This document shows, in pieces, positions 43,166 to 52,716 of a DNA stretch of 56,835 nucleotides. The notes beneath the pieces were generated by a model. That model was not told the DNA's origin. It saw nothing but the letters and a program-made list of their open reading frames with translations, and ran no database searches. Source of the DNA: Pirellulaceae bacterium (GTDB taxonomy: Bacteria; Planctomycetota; Planctomycetia; Pirellulales; Pirellulaceae); the NCBI GenBank assembly GCA_022448315.1, contig JAKVCA010000015.1:1-56835 (forward strand). The letters run 5' to 3'. Numbering within the stretch: position 1 is the stretch's first letter; every line of letters begins with the position of its first letter. The position numbers were made by a program, and so were the translations under genes.

Positions 43166-46100
43166 CTACTCCCGCGTCTGCGCCTCGTCCAGATTGAGCA
43201 GGGTACTTGCAGTGAGTAACCAGGCCGCGAGTTCAGACGCGGGCACGTCAGGCCGGGGGGCGCCACCCACGGTAAGCGGCTCAAGCGGCACCAATAAATT
43301 TTCTGCCTCCAAGACTTCGTTCTGGTAATACGTTCGGAGTCCTTGAAGTTCATCTTTTACCACAGCCACTTCTCGGTCGGTGGGCGTTCTCGATAGTATC
43401 TGGCGACAAAGCCACCGAATCCGATCCGAGTCGTCTGAAGGGCGATTAAGCGTCAGCTTGGCCAGATGATAAGAACTGGCGAGGACCGACTTGTCATTGA
43501 GCAGCGTCAGTGCATGCAGCGGTGTATTGGTACGGATCGTTCGGACCTGACACGTGCGTCGTTTCGATGCGTCAAAGAACGCGGTCGGCGCAACCGATCG
43601 TCTCCAGAAGGCATAGATGCTTCGACGAAACAAATCATCGCCGACGCTTTCCTTATAGTGGAAACGTCCCATGCTCGAATCGGCCCAGGCTCCTGGTGGT
43701 TGGGTCGGAAAAACCGGAGGGCCACCAAGTCTCGGGCTCAGCAGTTGACCGTTGGCGAGGATAACATCGCGAATCATCCAGCTTGGAAGTCGATAGCGAG
43801 ATGCTCGGGCAAGCCAGCGATTTTCCGGATCCTCCTCTTTCAATTGCGGCGTCCAATCCGAGGACTGCCGATAGGTGGAGCTCATCGTGATCAACTTGTG
43901 GATATGTTTGATGTCCCAGCCACTCTCCATGAACTCGACGGACAACCAGTCGAGTAATTTGGGATGGGTGGGCGGTGTGCCTTGCGCCCCAAAATCTTCG
44001 CTGGAGGCCACAAGACCCCGGCCAAAAAACGTTTGCCAATATCGGTTTACCGCAACCCGAGCGGTAAGGGGGTGGTTGGGGTCGACCAGCCATTGCGCGA
44101 GATTGAGTCGTGTGCCGTCCTTCGCGGGCTCTGCCAGATCAGGCTGGTTGAGCACCGACGGAAAACCGGCCGTGACTTCGGCCCCCTTCTTGTCCCAAAC
44201 TCCGCGTTCCAAAACATGGGTTGTCCGCCGTTCATCTCGATCACGAAGCACCATCACGGAAATGGGTTTCGTGGCCTGCCGGTATTGGTTCACTCGCTCT
44301 TGAGCGCGGTCCACTTGTCGTCCCAGTTCGACGAAGATTTCCTGCTGGGCGAGAAATTGTTGCTGAAGCCGATCTCTCAGGTCGGCTTCCAACGATTCGA
44401 GTTCGACAACTCCAGCGAGTTGTTCGAATGGGCTGGTCTCGGTCGATCGCAGGAGAGGGCCGTGTTCGTTTGTGAGCAGGATACGAAATCGTCTCATGGA
44501 CGAGTAGCCCTTGAGGGATCGATGTCGCAGTTCGATCAAAAGGTTCTCGTTCTCGGACAACTCGACCGCATCGGCAAACTGAAAGACGGCAGTTCGGGCC
44601 TCGGTCGAGTCTCGGCCCAGGCTTGTCCAACCTGTGCGAGGGTCATCATCAAGGACGGTTGCGACGGGACCGTAGACACGACCTCCGGATGCCCCTTGAT
44701 GATCCGCAATCGCCGATTCAATCGGGATCGGCCTCATCGTTCTGCCGTCCTCACTCACCCTGTAAACTTTCAGGTTGGTCAGGATCAGGTGCCCATCGTC
44801 GGCGAGCGTCAATCTCGCCTCATCCGCTTCACCAACAGGGATGACTTCCAGTCTCAAGCCGGTCACGATGGATGTTCGAGGATGGAGGAGCAAGGTGTAG
44901 TCATCATGTCGAGGATTCGGGCCCGTGACATGGAAGTCGCCTGCCGTTGTCTGCTCGATCATTGAGTCCGTGGAAGTTCGAACCTCCCGGACGTCTGAAT
45001 TTTGCCAGCTTTGGTGGTTTGTCTGGCGGAGTAGGCGGTCGTGCTGTTCACGGAGCCAGAGATCGAATTGCTTCAACGCCCCGTCTTTTTCTTTCTGGAG
45101 CCGTTGTTTCTGCTGCGCGAGCCAGTTTTGGCTTGCCTTGAGTCCTTCTTCCACATGCGGGGAACGGACCTGAAGATGAGGTCCCGCCCCTCGGCCCGCC
45201 CGACCATTTTCATCAATGCTGTCGAAGAAGGTTGTTAATGCGTAGTATTCACTTTGAGTGATGGGGTCATATTTGTGACTGTGACACTGGCAACATCCGA
45301 GCGTCAAACCCAGCCAGACGGTCCCAACGGTATTGACTCGATCGATGACATAATCGACCCGCGATTCCTCAGGGTCCCGACCACCCTCGCCGTTGGTCAT
45401 GTGGTTCCGATGAAACGAAGTGGCAAGTTGCTGAGATTCGGTGGCGTCGGGTAACAGATCACCTGCAAACTGCTCAAGCGTAAACTGATCGAACGGCATG
45501 TTGTCGTTGTAAGCATCGATAACCCAGTCCCGCCATGGCCAGTTGGTACGAGTTTCATCGATCTGGAACCCATCGGTATCTGCGTAGCGGGCCGCATCGA
45601 GCCAGGCCATGGCCATTCGTTCTCCATACCGTGGCGAGGCCAATATTTCGTCGACAAGTTCTTCATAGATCTTGTCCGTGGGTGCGTTTTCAAATCGCTG
45701 GATCTGCTTTTGGCTCGGAGGCAGGCCCGTCAGATCCAGGGCAAGTCGACGCAACAGCGTGGCGGGCGCAGTCTGCGGAGAGGGTTTCCAACCTTTCTCA
45801 TCGAGTCGAGCGAGGACAAAGTGGTCAATTGAATTTCGGGTCCAGTTTGGGTCGGATACCGGCGGAGCTTCTGGACGGGACGGCGGAGTGAACGACCAGT
45901 GATTTTTCCAATGAGCTCCCGCCTGGATCCAGCGTCGGAGGGTCTCGACCTGTTCTGCAGTGAGTTCCTTACCGGACTCTGGGGGCGGCATCTTGAGATC
46001 GGGATCCGAGGTGACAAGTCGTGCGTATAGCTCGCTCGCCTCCGCGTCGCCGGGTTCGATCGCCCCTTCTTTGGCCGCCTTCTCCTGATCCAGACGCAAG

Positions 46101-46288
46101 TCCGCTTCACGATGTTCCTCATCGGGTCCGTGACAAAAGAAGCAGTTGTTTGACAGGAGGGGACGGATGTCGCGGTTGAAGTCGATTTCTTCCACGCGTG
46201 CTTCCGAGGCAGGCATCGCGGTGCATAGGACCAGCAGGGAGAGCAGCTTTAGCGACGTTTTGGTCTTTGGAGAGCAGTCAGGCATCAT
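43166..46288 (-). CDS. full-length PSD1-type protein (cytochrome-c-like, DUF1549, DUF1553)
   Basis: From the ATG at 46288 (46312 is in frame) the protein has 1040 residues. After a signal peptide (TSLKLLSLLVLCTAMPASEA) the cytochrome-c-like PSC1 module carries CFFCHGPDEEHREADLRLD (Cys49, Cys52, His53). DUF1549 follows with LALDLTGLPPSQKQIQRF, WLDAARYADTDGFQID and GCCQCHSHKYDPI. A long middle part has a Gln/Lys-rich coiled coil and a beta-sandwich-like region. DUF1553 ends the protein (RLNLAQWLVDPNHPLTARVA, RSIYAFWRRSVAPTAFFDAS, ALTLLNDKSV). Such proteins are exported and probably haem-bearing. It is the first gene of the pair with DUF1501. Confidence 0.95.
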   Translation of the reverse strand: MMPDCSPKTKTSLKLLSLLVLCTAMPASEARVEEIDFNRDIRPLLSNNCFFCHGPDEEHREADLRLDQEKAAKEGAIEPGDAEASELYARLVTSDPDLKMPPPESGKELTAEQVETLRRWIQAGAHWKNHWSFTPPSRPEAPPVSDPNWTRNSIDHFVLARLDEKGWKPSPQTAPATLLRRLALDLTGLPPSQKQIQRFENAPTDKIYEELVDEILASPRYGERMAMAWLDAARYADTDGFQIDETRTNWPWRDWVIDAYNDNMPFDQFTLEQFAGDLLPDATESQQLATSFHRNHMTNGEGGRDPEESRVDYVIDRVNTVGTVWLGLTLGCCQCHSHKYDPITQSEYYALTTFFDSIDENGRAGRGAGPHLQVRSPHVEEGLKASQNWLAQQKQRLQKEKDGALKQFDLWLREQHDRLLRQTNHQSWQNSDVREVRTSTDSMIEQTTAGDFHVTGPNPRHDDYTLLLHPRTSIVTGLRLEVIPVGEADEARLTLADDGHLILTNLKVYRVSEDGRTMRPIPIESAIADHQGASGGRVYGPVATVLDDDPRTGWTSLGRDSTEARTAVFQFADAVELSENENLLIELRHRSLKGYSSMRRFRILLTNEHGPLLRSTETSPFEQLAGVVELESLEADLRDRLQQQFLAQQEIFVELGRQVDRAQERVNQYRQATKPISVMVLRDRDERRTTHVLERGVWDKKGAEVTAGFPSVLNQPDLAEPAKDGTRLNLAQWLVDPNHPLTARVAVNRYWQTFFGRGLVASSEDFGAQGTPPTHPKLLDWLSVEFMESGWDIKHIHKLITMSSTYRQSSDWTPQLKEEDPENRWLARASRYRLPSWMIRDVILANGQLLSPRLGGPPVFPTQPPGAWADSSMGRFHYKESVGDDLFRRSIYAFWRRSVAPTAFFDASKRRTCQVRTIRTNTPLHALTLLNDKSVLASSYHLAKLTLNRPSDDSDRIRWLCRQILSRTPTDREVAVVKDELQGLRTYYQNEVLEAENLLVPLEPLTVGGAPRPDVPASELAAWLLTASTLLNLDEAQTRE

Positions 46289-46460
46289 GAATTCACGAGA
46301 AGGGTAGACCATCAGTGTTCACCCAAGGTGACGCGGAAAAGACCCGATCACGAGGGGAACCAAGTTTTGGGGGAGGGGAAATTCGGGGCCTTTGCCAAGA
46401 GGCATTTTTGGTGGAGTGGACCCTCAGGAAGCGTCGGCGTCAACCTTCATTCGTGAAGCA

Positions 46461-46511
46461 CCTGATCTTGATCAACGATGCGTTATCCCGATAGAGCCTG
46501 ATCCCGATCAA
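46461..46511. repeat. imperfect direct repeat with double GATC
   Basis: CCTGATCTTGATCAA (46461-46475) and CCTGATCCCGATCAA (46497-46511) match at 13 of 15 positions and start 36 bp apart. Each contains two GATC. They sit just past the lactonase-like gene's 3' end, in the leader of the PSD1 gene's upstream region. No known function. Confidence 0.5.
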
Positions 46512-46517
46512 GCTTAA

Positions 46518-47609
46518 CTAATCAGGGATGGATGTGCATAAAATCCACCACAAGCCGTCGGCAATATTGTAACGGCGAACGGAGGTCAGCTTTCCCGAAT
46601 TCTGATCGATCCCATAAATTTGAATCCCGCCCGAGGACTCACCTGCGGCAAGCAGGTATTTCCCGTTGTCGATCAGATCAAAGGAGCGAGGTACCGATTC
46701 GGTCGGGGTAGTGTCCTGCCATTCGAGATTCAAAGAGTTGGGGTTGATTTTGATTCGGGCAAGACTGTGATGCCCGCGATTGGATACGTACAGCCATTGC
46801 CCACTGGGGTGAATTTTAATTTCCGCCGTACTGTTTGGCCCACCATAATCGTTGGGGAGGGTGGACGCGGATGAGAGGTGGCTGAGTTGACCGGAGTCCG
46901 GATCAAGATGGTAAGCCGTGACGCTGTTGCCCCGTTCATTGCCGACCATGAGCTTGTTCGGATTCTTGGGATGCCATACCAGGTGACGGGGACCCGTTGA
47001 TTTCGGACATTGGAAACGATCCGGCTTGCAGGCGACGAGTCGTCCTCGTGCTGGCTCCCATCGAAACTGGAAAATTGCGTCGGGCCCTGTGTGGGGGACC
47101 AGAGCGAATTTCTGATCTGGACTGAGGTTGATGGCGTGGGCTTTTTCTGCCGTGGGAAATTCCTGAATCGCATTGACGGACAGTTGACCATCCGATTGAA
47201 TTTGATGCACGGACACTTTTGATGCGACGTAATAGGCCGTCAGAAGGAACTGGCCCGAAGCATCTGTGGAGAGATGTGCGGGGTCGGCGCCTGCCGACAC
47301 AACATTCAACAACTTGAGTCTGCCCGTTTTCGGATCCACCTCGCAACTGGCAAGCTCGCCACTCGACCTTAAAGCCACGAGCAGCAGATTCCTGTCTTTC
47401 AGGAAGGTCAGCGCTCCAGGCTCCGCAGGTAGTTGAAGCGTCTGCTTCAGAAATAATACCGAGTCGTCGAATCGGTAAACCAGAATTGCCCGATCATTTT
47501 TGGCAGAGACGTAAACCAGGTCTTCTGCCGTCACCAGCGTTGGCATTAGGCAAAGAAGGAGAACTTTTGCAGATAATTGAATCAAGCAACTTCGCTTGGG
47601 CATGTTCAT
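46518..47609 (-). CDS. exported lactonase-like beta-propeller protein
   Basis: From the ATG at 47609 the protein has 363 residues (an ATG at 47603 is also possible). After the signal peptide (AKVLLLCLMPTLVTAED) it forms a seven-bladed propeller of the 6-phosphogluconolactonase (Pgl) type with regular blades: DLVYVSAKNDRAILVYRFD, EPGALTFLKDRNLLLVALRS, DASGQFLLTAYYVASKVSVH, GPRHLVWHPKNPNKLMVGNE, HPSGQWLYVSNRGHHSLARI. The Pgl fold is shared by lactonases, but exported versions may act on other sugar lactones or only bind. It points away from the sulfatase gene. Confidence 0.88.
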   Translation of the reverse strand: MNMPKRSCLIQLSAKVLLLCLMPTLVTAEDLVYVSAKNDRAILVYRFDDSVLFLKQTLQLPAEPGALTFLKDRNLLLVALRSSGELASCEVDPKTGRLKLLNVVSAGADPAHLSTDASGQFLLTAYYVASKVSVHQIQSDGQLSVNAIQEFPTAEKAHAINLSPDQKFALVPHTGPDAIFQFRWEPARGRLVACKPDRFQCPKSTGPRHLVWHPKNPNKLMVGNERGNSVTAYHLDPDSGQLSHLSSASTLPNDYGGPNSTAEIKIHPSGQWLYVSNRGHHSLARIKINPNSLNLEWQDTTPTESVPRSFDLIDNGKYLLAAGESSGGIQIYGIDQNSGKLTSVRRYNIADGLWWILCTSIPD

Positions 47610-47654
47610 CACGTGGATTCTCTTTCAGGCCGTTCATTCAAGGTTGGGGCTCAG

Positions 47655-47688
47655 TGGCATGCTTCACATCTGCTAACGCGGCATGCCA
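47655..47688. promoter_or_regulatory. inverted repeat in the lactonase/sulfatase divergent region
   Basis: TGGCATGC (47655-47662) and its exact reverse complement GCATGCCA (47681-47688) are 18 bp apart. The site lies 46 bp upstream of the lactonase-like start and about 230 bp upstream of the sulfatase, in the only region between two divergent genes. This is where an operator would be expected. The rest of the 308-bp region shows no gene. Confidence 0.4.
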
Positions 47689-47917
47689 ACACGATGCTTA
47701 AGAGAAAGTGACTTCGAGGGGTGGTCATGCAAATGGCTTTGGCCACCCCAAACTGAGCACGGATCCGCCAGAGCATCCGCTGCGGTTCACCGTAGCCCCC
47801 GAGTATCTCCAACCACTGGGCGTCTGTCGCGCCTCGTATCGGACAACTATGATAGTGGCTGGAAACGCTTGAGTCAGACGTTTCACTTTAGAGTCCTCCC
47901 CGTTTACGGTGTGAAAC

Positions 47918-49441
47918 ATGTCACATTCCGTTATCTCAAGTACCCTCTCGCGTTGTGCTTTTCTGTATTTCGTGCTTCCGTGTTTCGCGACGTTTCATCT
48001 TGGAGCTGCCAGCAAAATCGGGGAAGCTGCCGAGCTGGGTGGTGGTGAGCCGCGTAATGTGATTTTGATCCTCAGCGATGATCACCGCTTTGATTTCATG
48101 GGATTTCATCCTGACAGTCCCAAGTTTCTGGAGACTCCCAACCTGGACCGCATGGCACGGGAAGGGGTCCATCTGGCGAATGCTTTTGTCAGCACATCAC
48201 TTTGTTCACCGAGTCGCGCCAGTGTCCTGACCGGTCAGTACATGCATCATCATCGGGTCGTGGATAATCAGAGGCCGGTTCCTGAAGGGACCCGATTCTT
48301 CCCCTCTGTTCTGCAAGCGGCGGGGTACGAAACTGCTTTTGTGGGTAAGTGGCACATGGGACATGATCATGATGAACCTCGACCTGGGTTTGATCATTGG
48401 GTCAGTTTCCGTGGGCAGGGGACCTATCACGACCCCGAATTGAATATCAACGGTGAAAGGAAAGGCTTTCAGGGCTACACGACGGACGTTTTAACCGAAC
48501 AGGCCATTCGCTGGCTCAAAGGTCGGGAGGGCAACGAGCAGCCTTTTTTTCTGACGCTCTCGTACAAAGCCGTGCATTACCCATTTCAACCTGCGCCACG
48601 GCACAAGGGGCGATATGCTGAGGAGCCGATTGAGTATCCTGAAACGATGGCCAATACCGAACGAAATTATCGGACCCAACCCAACTGGGTTCGCGAACGC
48701 CGCTACAGTATTCACGGCATTGACCATATGGAAACGGGTGCATTTGACCGCGACCCCGTACCCGATTTCGATCAACTTTTTCATCAATATTGTGAGGCTG
48801 TGCACGGACTGGATGAAAACATCGGTCGCGTGTTGACCCATCTGGATCAATCAAAATTGAGCGAGAGCACGCTTGTGCTTTACATGGGGGATAACGGGTT
48901 TGCGTTGGGTGAGCATGGTTTTTATGACAAGCGTGACGCTTTTGAAGAGTCGATTCGAGTCCCCTTGCTTGCTTGGGCTCCGGGGCAAGTGGATCCCAGT
49001 GTGGTGCAGCCGATGGTTCAGAATATCGATTTGGCGCCCACCATTCTCGACGCGTGTGGCGTTGAAGCGTCTGAAGCCATGGACATGGATGGCATGTCGT
49101 TTTGGCCATTGCTTCTCGGTAAAAATCCTGAGTGGCGCGACCATATCTTGTACGAGTATCACTGGGAGTGGAATTTTCCGGCCACACCGACGACTTTTGC
49201 CATACGTACAGATCGTTACAAGTTCATTTTTTATCACGGCGTCTGGGATGCGAACGGTTTCTACGATCTGGAAACGGACCCACATGAACGTCACAATTTG
49301 ATTCATGTCCCGGGATACCGGGAGATGGCCATGCAACTACGCGAACAGCTGTTCAATGAGTTGGAGAACTCTGGCGGGCTGGATTTGCCCGTGCGTCGGC
49401 CGGCTGGTGATCGGCTGGACCAGAGAAAATTGAGAAGATAG
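47918..49441 (+). CDS. type I sulfatase (formylglycine-dependent), exported
   Basis: The 507-residue protein has a hydrophobic signal (FLYFVLPCFATFHLGAAS) and the arylsulfatase fold: NVILILSDDHRFD with metal-binding Asp54/Asp55, the maturation motif SLCSPSRASVLTGQ in which Cys96 becomes formylglycine (CxPSR), YMHHHRVV, GKWHMGHDH, and YMGDNGFALGEHGFYDKRD. Late part HILYEYHWEWNFP and YKFIFYHGVWDANG is usual for planctomycete sulfatases on glycans. It would need a formylglycine-generating enzyme, not in this window. The kinase follows 195 bp on. It probably removes sulfate from polysaccharides or sulfoglycolipids outside the cytoplasm. Confidence 0.95.
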   Translation: MSHSVISSTLSRCAFLYFVLPCFATFHLGAASKIGEAAELGGGEPRNVILILSDDHRFDFMGFHPDSPKFLETPNLDRMAREGVHLANAFVSTSLCSPSRASVLTGQYMHHHRVVDNQRPVPEGTRFFPSVLQAAGYETAFVGKWHMGHDHDEPRPGFDHWVSFRGQGTYHDPELNINGERKGFQGYTTDVLTEQAIRWLKGREGNEQPFFLTLSYKAVHYPFQPAPRHKGRYAEEPIEYPETMANTERNYRTQPNWVRERRYSIHGIDHMETGAFDRDPVPDFDQLFHQYCEAVHGLDENIGRVLTHLDQSKLSESTLVLYMGDNGFALGEHGFYDKRDAFEESIRVPLLAWAPGQVDPSVVQPMVQNIDLAPTILDACGVEASEAMDMDGMSFWPLLLGKNPEWRDHILYEYHWEWNFPATPTTFAIRTDRYKFIFYHGVWDANGFYDLETDPHERHNLIHVPGYREMAMQLREQLFNELENSGGLDLPVRRPAGDRLDQRKLRR

Positions 49442-49635
49442 CCTCAGGTCGCTTGTCTGTCTTCCCACTGATTTTGGTACGGTTGAGGTTGACCCGAGTC
49501 GCAAGTTGCGGCATTGGGTCACTCGAAGGGTTGGAGAATTTTTTGAAGAATACATCCACCGATATTGGGCAGTTGACTGAGACCCTTGATTTTCAAATTG
49601 AGGGTGCGTTTTCCGACCAGGAAGGCTCGGAAATC

Positions 49636-51252
49636 ATGGATTCGTCCAGTATCACGTCCGCCTCGGATATGGGGAGTCGTATCGGGAAAGGCCCGCACGA
49701 ACTGTCCCATGAAACGAGGAGACTGCTGCAAAAGCGGCTTCGCGCTGCATGCGTGGTCTTGCTGTTTGGTTTCGCTCTCTTCATGATTCGTGGCTTCTTC
49801 GTCCTGTTTCCACTCGACATTCGAGTGCTTCATCTGGCGTTGATGCTGTTCTTGTTGATTGGGGTGATTGGGCTCACGGCGATTGAGTTTCGACTCGGGA
49901 CTCTACGTTTCTTCGAAGTCAGCACCTTCATTCTGGTGGATTGTTATTTGCTGGCGACATTGTGGATTCAGTTGCACGTTGCACAGCTCGAGGACAATCC
50001 AGTGGCTGCGGTGAATGCGGTCAAGGTGACCATGCTGTTCACTCTGATTTTGCTGACGTTGTACTGTATGTTCATCCCGAATCGTTGGCAAAAGGCAGCG
50101 GTGATGGCCGTCTTTTTTGTTTTCGGGCTTCCGGCCGTACTCGTCGCTTCGAGGCTGTTTTCAGCTCCCATTCGCGACTGGGAGGCTCCGATCGCGACGC
50201 TTGGAAACATCGCCGAAAACGAACTGATTCTTTTGACTGCGGCGACTGCGGCTGTTTTTGGAACCCACGTGATCAATCGCCTACGCGGCGAAGTGTTCGA
50301 GGCCCGTCAGCTTGGTCAGTATCGTTTAGGAGTCAAAATAGGTGCTGGTGGAATGGGGGAAGTTTATCTCGCTGAGCATAAACTGATGCGTCGTCCCTGT
50401 GCGATCAAGGTGATTCGACCGGAACGCGCCAGCGATCAAAAGAACGTCGAGCGGTTTGCTCAGGAAGTTCAGGCAGCGGCAAGGCTGTCCCACTGGAATA
50501 CCGTCGAGGTTTACGACTATGGAAAATCCGAAGACGGGGTTTTCTTCTTTGTGATGGAGTTACTCAACGGACTCTCGTTTCAGGAGCTCGTAGATCAGGG
50601 GGGACCACTTCCGCCGGAACGAGTGATCTATCTGGTCCTGCAGATTTGTGAAGCGCTCGAAGAGGCTGAACTCGTGCAGTTGGTCCACCGGGACATCAAG
50701 CCTTCGAATCTATTTACCATCATTCGAGGTGGTCGACATGATGTTGCCAAACTCACGGATTTTGGCCTCGTGCAGTCCACTCAGTCGTCCACCAATGAAA
50801 GAAATGAACGTCGGGCGATCAGTGGTTCTCCGTTGTACATGTCTCCAGAACAGGCTCGCGGCGAGAAGCCAGACCACCGCAGCGACTTGTATTCGCTTGG
50901 TGTCGTGCTTTACTTTTTGCTCAGTGGTCGACCTCCGTTTCAGGGAAAAAATGCCATCGCCATCCTCGTTTCCCACTCGCGTGATGAGGTTGAAGATCTC
51001 AAGCAGTTGTGTCCGGAGTTGCCCGTTGCTCTCTGTGACATCGTGATGAAGTGCCTGCGCAAATTACCAGAAGAGCGGATTCAGACGGCACAGCAATTGA
51101 AACACGCTCTGGAGAATGTTGAGCTGGAAAATTCATGGGGGCAAACCGAAGCGATGGCCTGGTGGGCAAGTATGGATGATTCGATGCTCGATCTCATCCG
51201 GCAGAGGACATCAGCAGGTTCGGGAACAATCTCGCAACCGTTGTCCAGTTAA
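49636..51252 (+). CDS. Ser/Thr protein kinase with six N-terminal membrane helices
   Basis: The frame opens at 49453; the ATG at 49636, after AGGAAGG, removes 61 unlikely residues and gives 538. Six hydrophobic helices lie at about 37-58, 63-84, 93-113, 127-147, 152-173 and 195-212. The kinase domain follows: glycine loop KIGAGGMGEVY, Lys258 (CAIKVIRPE), HRD 351-353 (LVHRDIKPSNL), DFG 375-377, and SGSPLYMSPEQARGEKPDHR. All catalytic residues are present, so it is probably active as a Hanks-type kinase. PknB-like kinases usually have the membrane helix after the kinase domain; here a multi-helix sensor precedes it. The stop codon shares TTAA with the convergent ceramidase-like gene. Confidence 0.93.
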   Translation: MDSSSITSASDMGSRIGKGPHELSHETRRLLQKRLRAACVVLLFGFALFMIRGFFVLFPLDIRVLHLALMLFLLIGVIGLTAIEFRLGTLRFFEVSTFILVDCYLLATLWIQLHVAQLEDNPVAAVNAVKVTMLFTLILLTLYCMFIPNRWQKAAVMAVFFVFGLPAVLVASRLFSAPIRDWEAPIATLGNIAENELILLTAATAAVFGTHVINRLRGEVFEARQLGQYRLGVKIGAGGMGEVYLAEHKLMRRPCAIKVIRPERASDQKNVERFAQEVQAAARLSHWNTVEVYDYGKSEDGVFFFVMELLNGLSFQELVDQGGPLPPERVIYLVLQICEALEEAELVQLVHRDIKPSNLFTIIRGGRHDVAKLTDFGLVQSTQSSTNERNERRAISGSPLYMSPEQARGEKPDHRSDLYSLGVVLYFLLSGRPPFQGKNAIAILVSHSRDEVEDLKQLCPELPVALCDIVMKCLRKLPEERIQTAQQLKHALENVELENSWGQTEAMAWWASMDDSMLDLIRQRTSAGSGTISQPLSS

Positions 51253-52646
51253 GGTGTCTTGGCCTCTAAAATCTTCTTAAGTGCTTCGCGAATGCGAGTC
51301 TCCGAACCCGGCGCTGCCCACAGCCACGAGTCATCGAATCCGTCTGCAAATTCCCGGGCTGTCGGAATGTACCCGGGCCAACACTCGCCATACCCGATGG
51401 AGAGCACAAACTGGTGGGGCGCCATCTCCTGTGCAAGGAGTTGGTATCCCACAAAGGACTCCCCCGGAAAAAGAACAATTTTGGCGGGACCGAGATCAAG
51501 GCATGGCAAGTCGATCGGGCGATTTTGCTCGAGTCGCTCGTGGGTTGCCAAACCCATCGCAGCAAGAATGCGCGATTCCGTTTTCGCATCTTGATCCTGA
51601 AGGACGTTCATGAGGCGATTCCGATCGACGCGTTCGCTCGGATGCATCTCCAGCTTCAGCGACGTATTTCGGAAGTTCATGGAGTCCAGCGGCACACGCT
51701 CAGTGTTCTCCCATGCGGTGACCATCCCATCATAGAGTCGCTGCACCAGAGCTTTTCGGTCCTCATTCGTGCCCGTATTGTATTTGCCTGCCGTCACATC
51801 GCCGCTGCACCCACTGGCATAGATTTGATGGATCGAAAAGTCATCCCTTTGACGTCGGGCACGGGCAAGTCCAACAAAATCCGAGGAGACTTCGCCCCGT
51901 CCATAAAAACTCATGGGATGCGTTGCGTAAACGTGGAGCGCGAGAATGGCTCGGTCATCGTGCCAGAAGGACAAGGTTTTCAGTTGCGGGTCGATCCTTC
52001 CAGTCGGGGCCGCCACCGATCTGGGATCCGTTCCACTTCGACTCCCGCGACCAAAGCTGATGGAACCATCCGGTAACACCATGCGGCGATTGGATGCAAT
52101 CTGTTCGACCGTTGCTTGACCCATACCGAGATGCGTGATGGGCCGACTCGACTTCATGCAGTCCTCGGCGGCTTTTGCCACTCTCACTAGCGTTTTGTCG
52201 TGGAAGTTCGAGTCGAATAACTCCCCCGCCAAGCCTACGGATCCCAGAAGGCGTTCTGCACCTCCGTCGATCACTGGAGCATCGTGCTGATGCAGACTAC
52301 AAACCATGACATGGTCGACGGTCGTGCCGGTCGAATCGGCGAGGGCCTTTCGCCACGCATCGTAGGAATCATTACGTATTTCGCACCAGTCAACTGCGCA
52401 GAAGACAAACGGCAAGCCGGTTGATTGCAGAACGAAACCGTGCGTGTAAAGAGGGTCCAGAACCTTTTGGCTCTTTGTGGGGAGCACCCCCATGCATCGA
52501 TGCTTCAAGGGGATGGTGACATCGACGGTGAAAGATGAAATTCGGAAGTCTTCGGCCTGACTTGATGAGGCCGAAGCGACGAATGCGAGAGTCAATCCGA
52601 TCGCAAGAAGTCTGGATGCCGATAGTCTCCGGGAAGGCAATTTCAT
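51249..52646 (-). CDS. neutral/alkaline ceramidase-like protein, Sec-type signal
   Basis: The 465-residue protein is a paralogue of the one at 21125-22519 but with a normal signal peptide (LLAIGLTLAFVASASSSQAE). Shared positions are ISSFTVDVTIPLKHRCMG, VMVCSLHQHDAPVIDGG (metal-site His pair), VYATHPMSFYGRGEVSSDFV, IYASGCSGDVTAGKYNTG and GECWPGYIPTAREFADGFD near the end. The family removes fatty acyl groups from ceramide or related N-acyl compounds; a shortened C-terminus leaves substrate open. It is convergent with the kinase and shares four bases at the stops. Confidence 0.85.
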   Translation of the reverse strand: MKLPSRRLSASRLLAIGLTLAFVASASSSQAEDFRISSFTVDVTIPLKHRCMGVLPTKSQKVLDPLYTHGFVLQSTGLPFVFCAVDWCEIRNDSYDAWRKALADSTGTTVDHVMVCSLHQHDAPVIDGGAERLLGSVGLAGELFDSNFHDKTLVRVAKAAEDCMKSSRPITHLGMGQATVEQIASNRRMVLPDGSISFGRGSRSGTDPRSVAAPTGRIDPQLKTLSFWHDDRAILALHVYATHPMSFYGRGEVSSDFVGLARARRQRDDFSIHQIYASGCSGDVTAGKYNTGTNEDRKALVQRLYDGMVTAWENTERVPLDSMNFRNTSLKLEMHPSERVDRNRLMNVLQDQDAKTESRILAAMGLATHERLEQNRPIDLPCLDLGPAKIVLFPGESFVGYQLLAQEMAPHQFVLSIGYGECWPGYIPTAREFADGFDDSWLWAAPGSETRIREALKKILEAKTP

Positions 52647-52716
52647 GTCAGGACCTCATCATTGAAGCAATGCACGCTCAAACGCCATGCGAGGCAAACC
52701 GAATAGGATTCAAGGG

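Noticed and set aside
43964-44965. Plus-strand 333-residue frame
   Set aside because: Antisense to the full-length PSD1 gene; long only because the opposite strand is coding.
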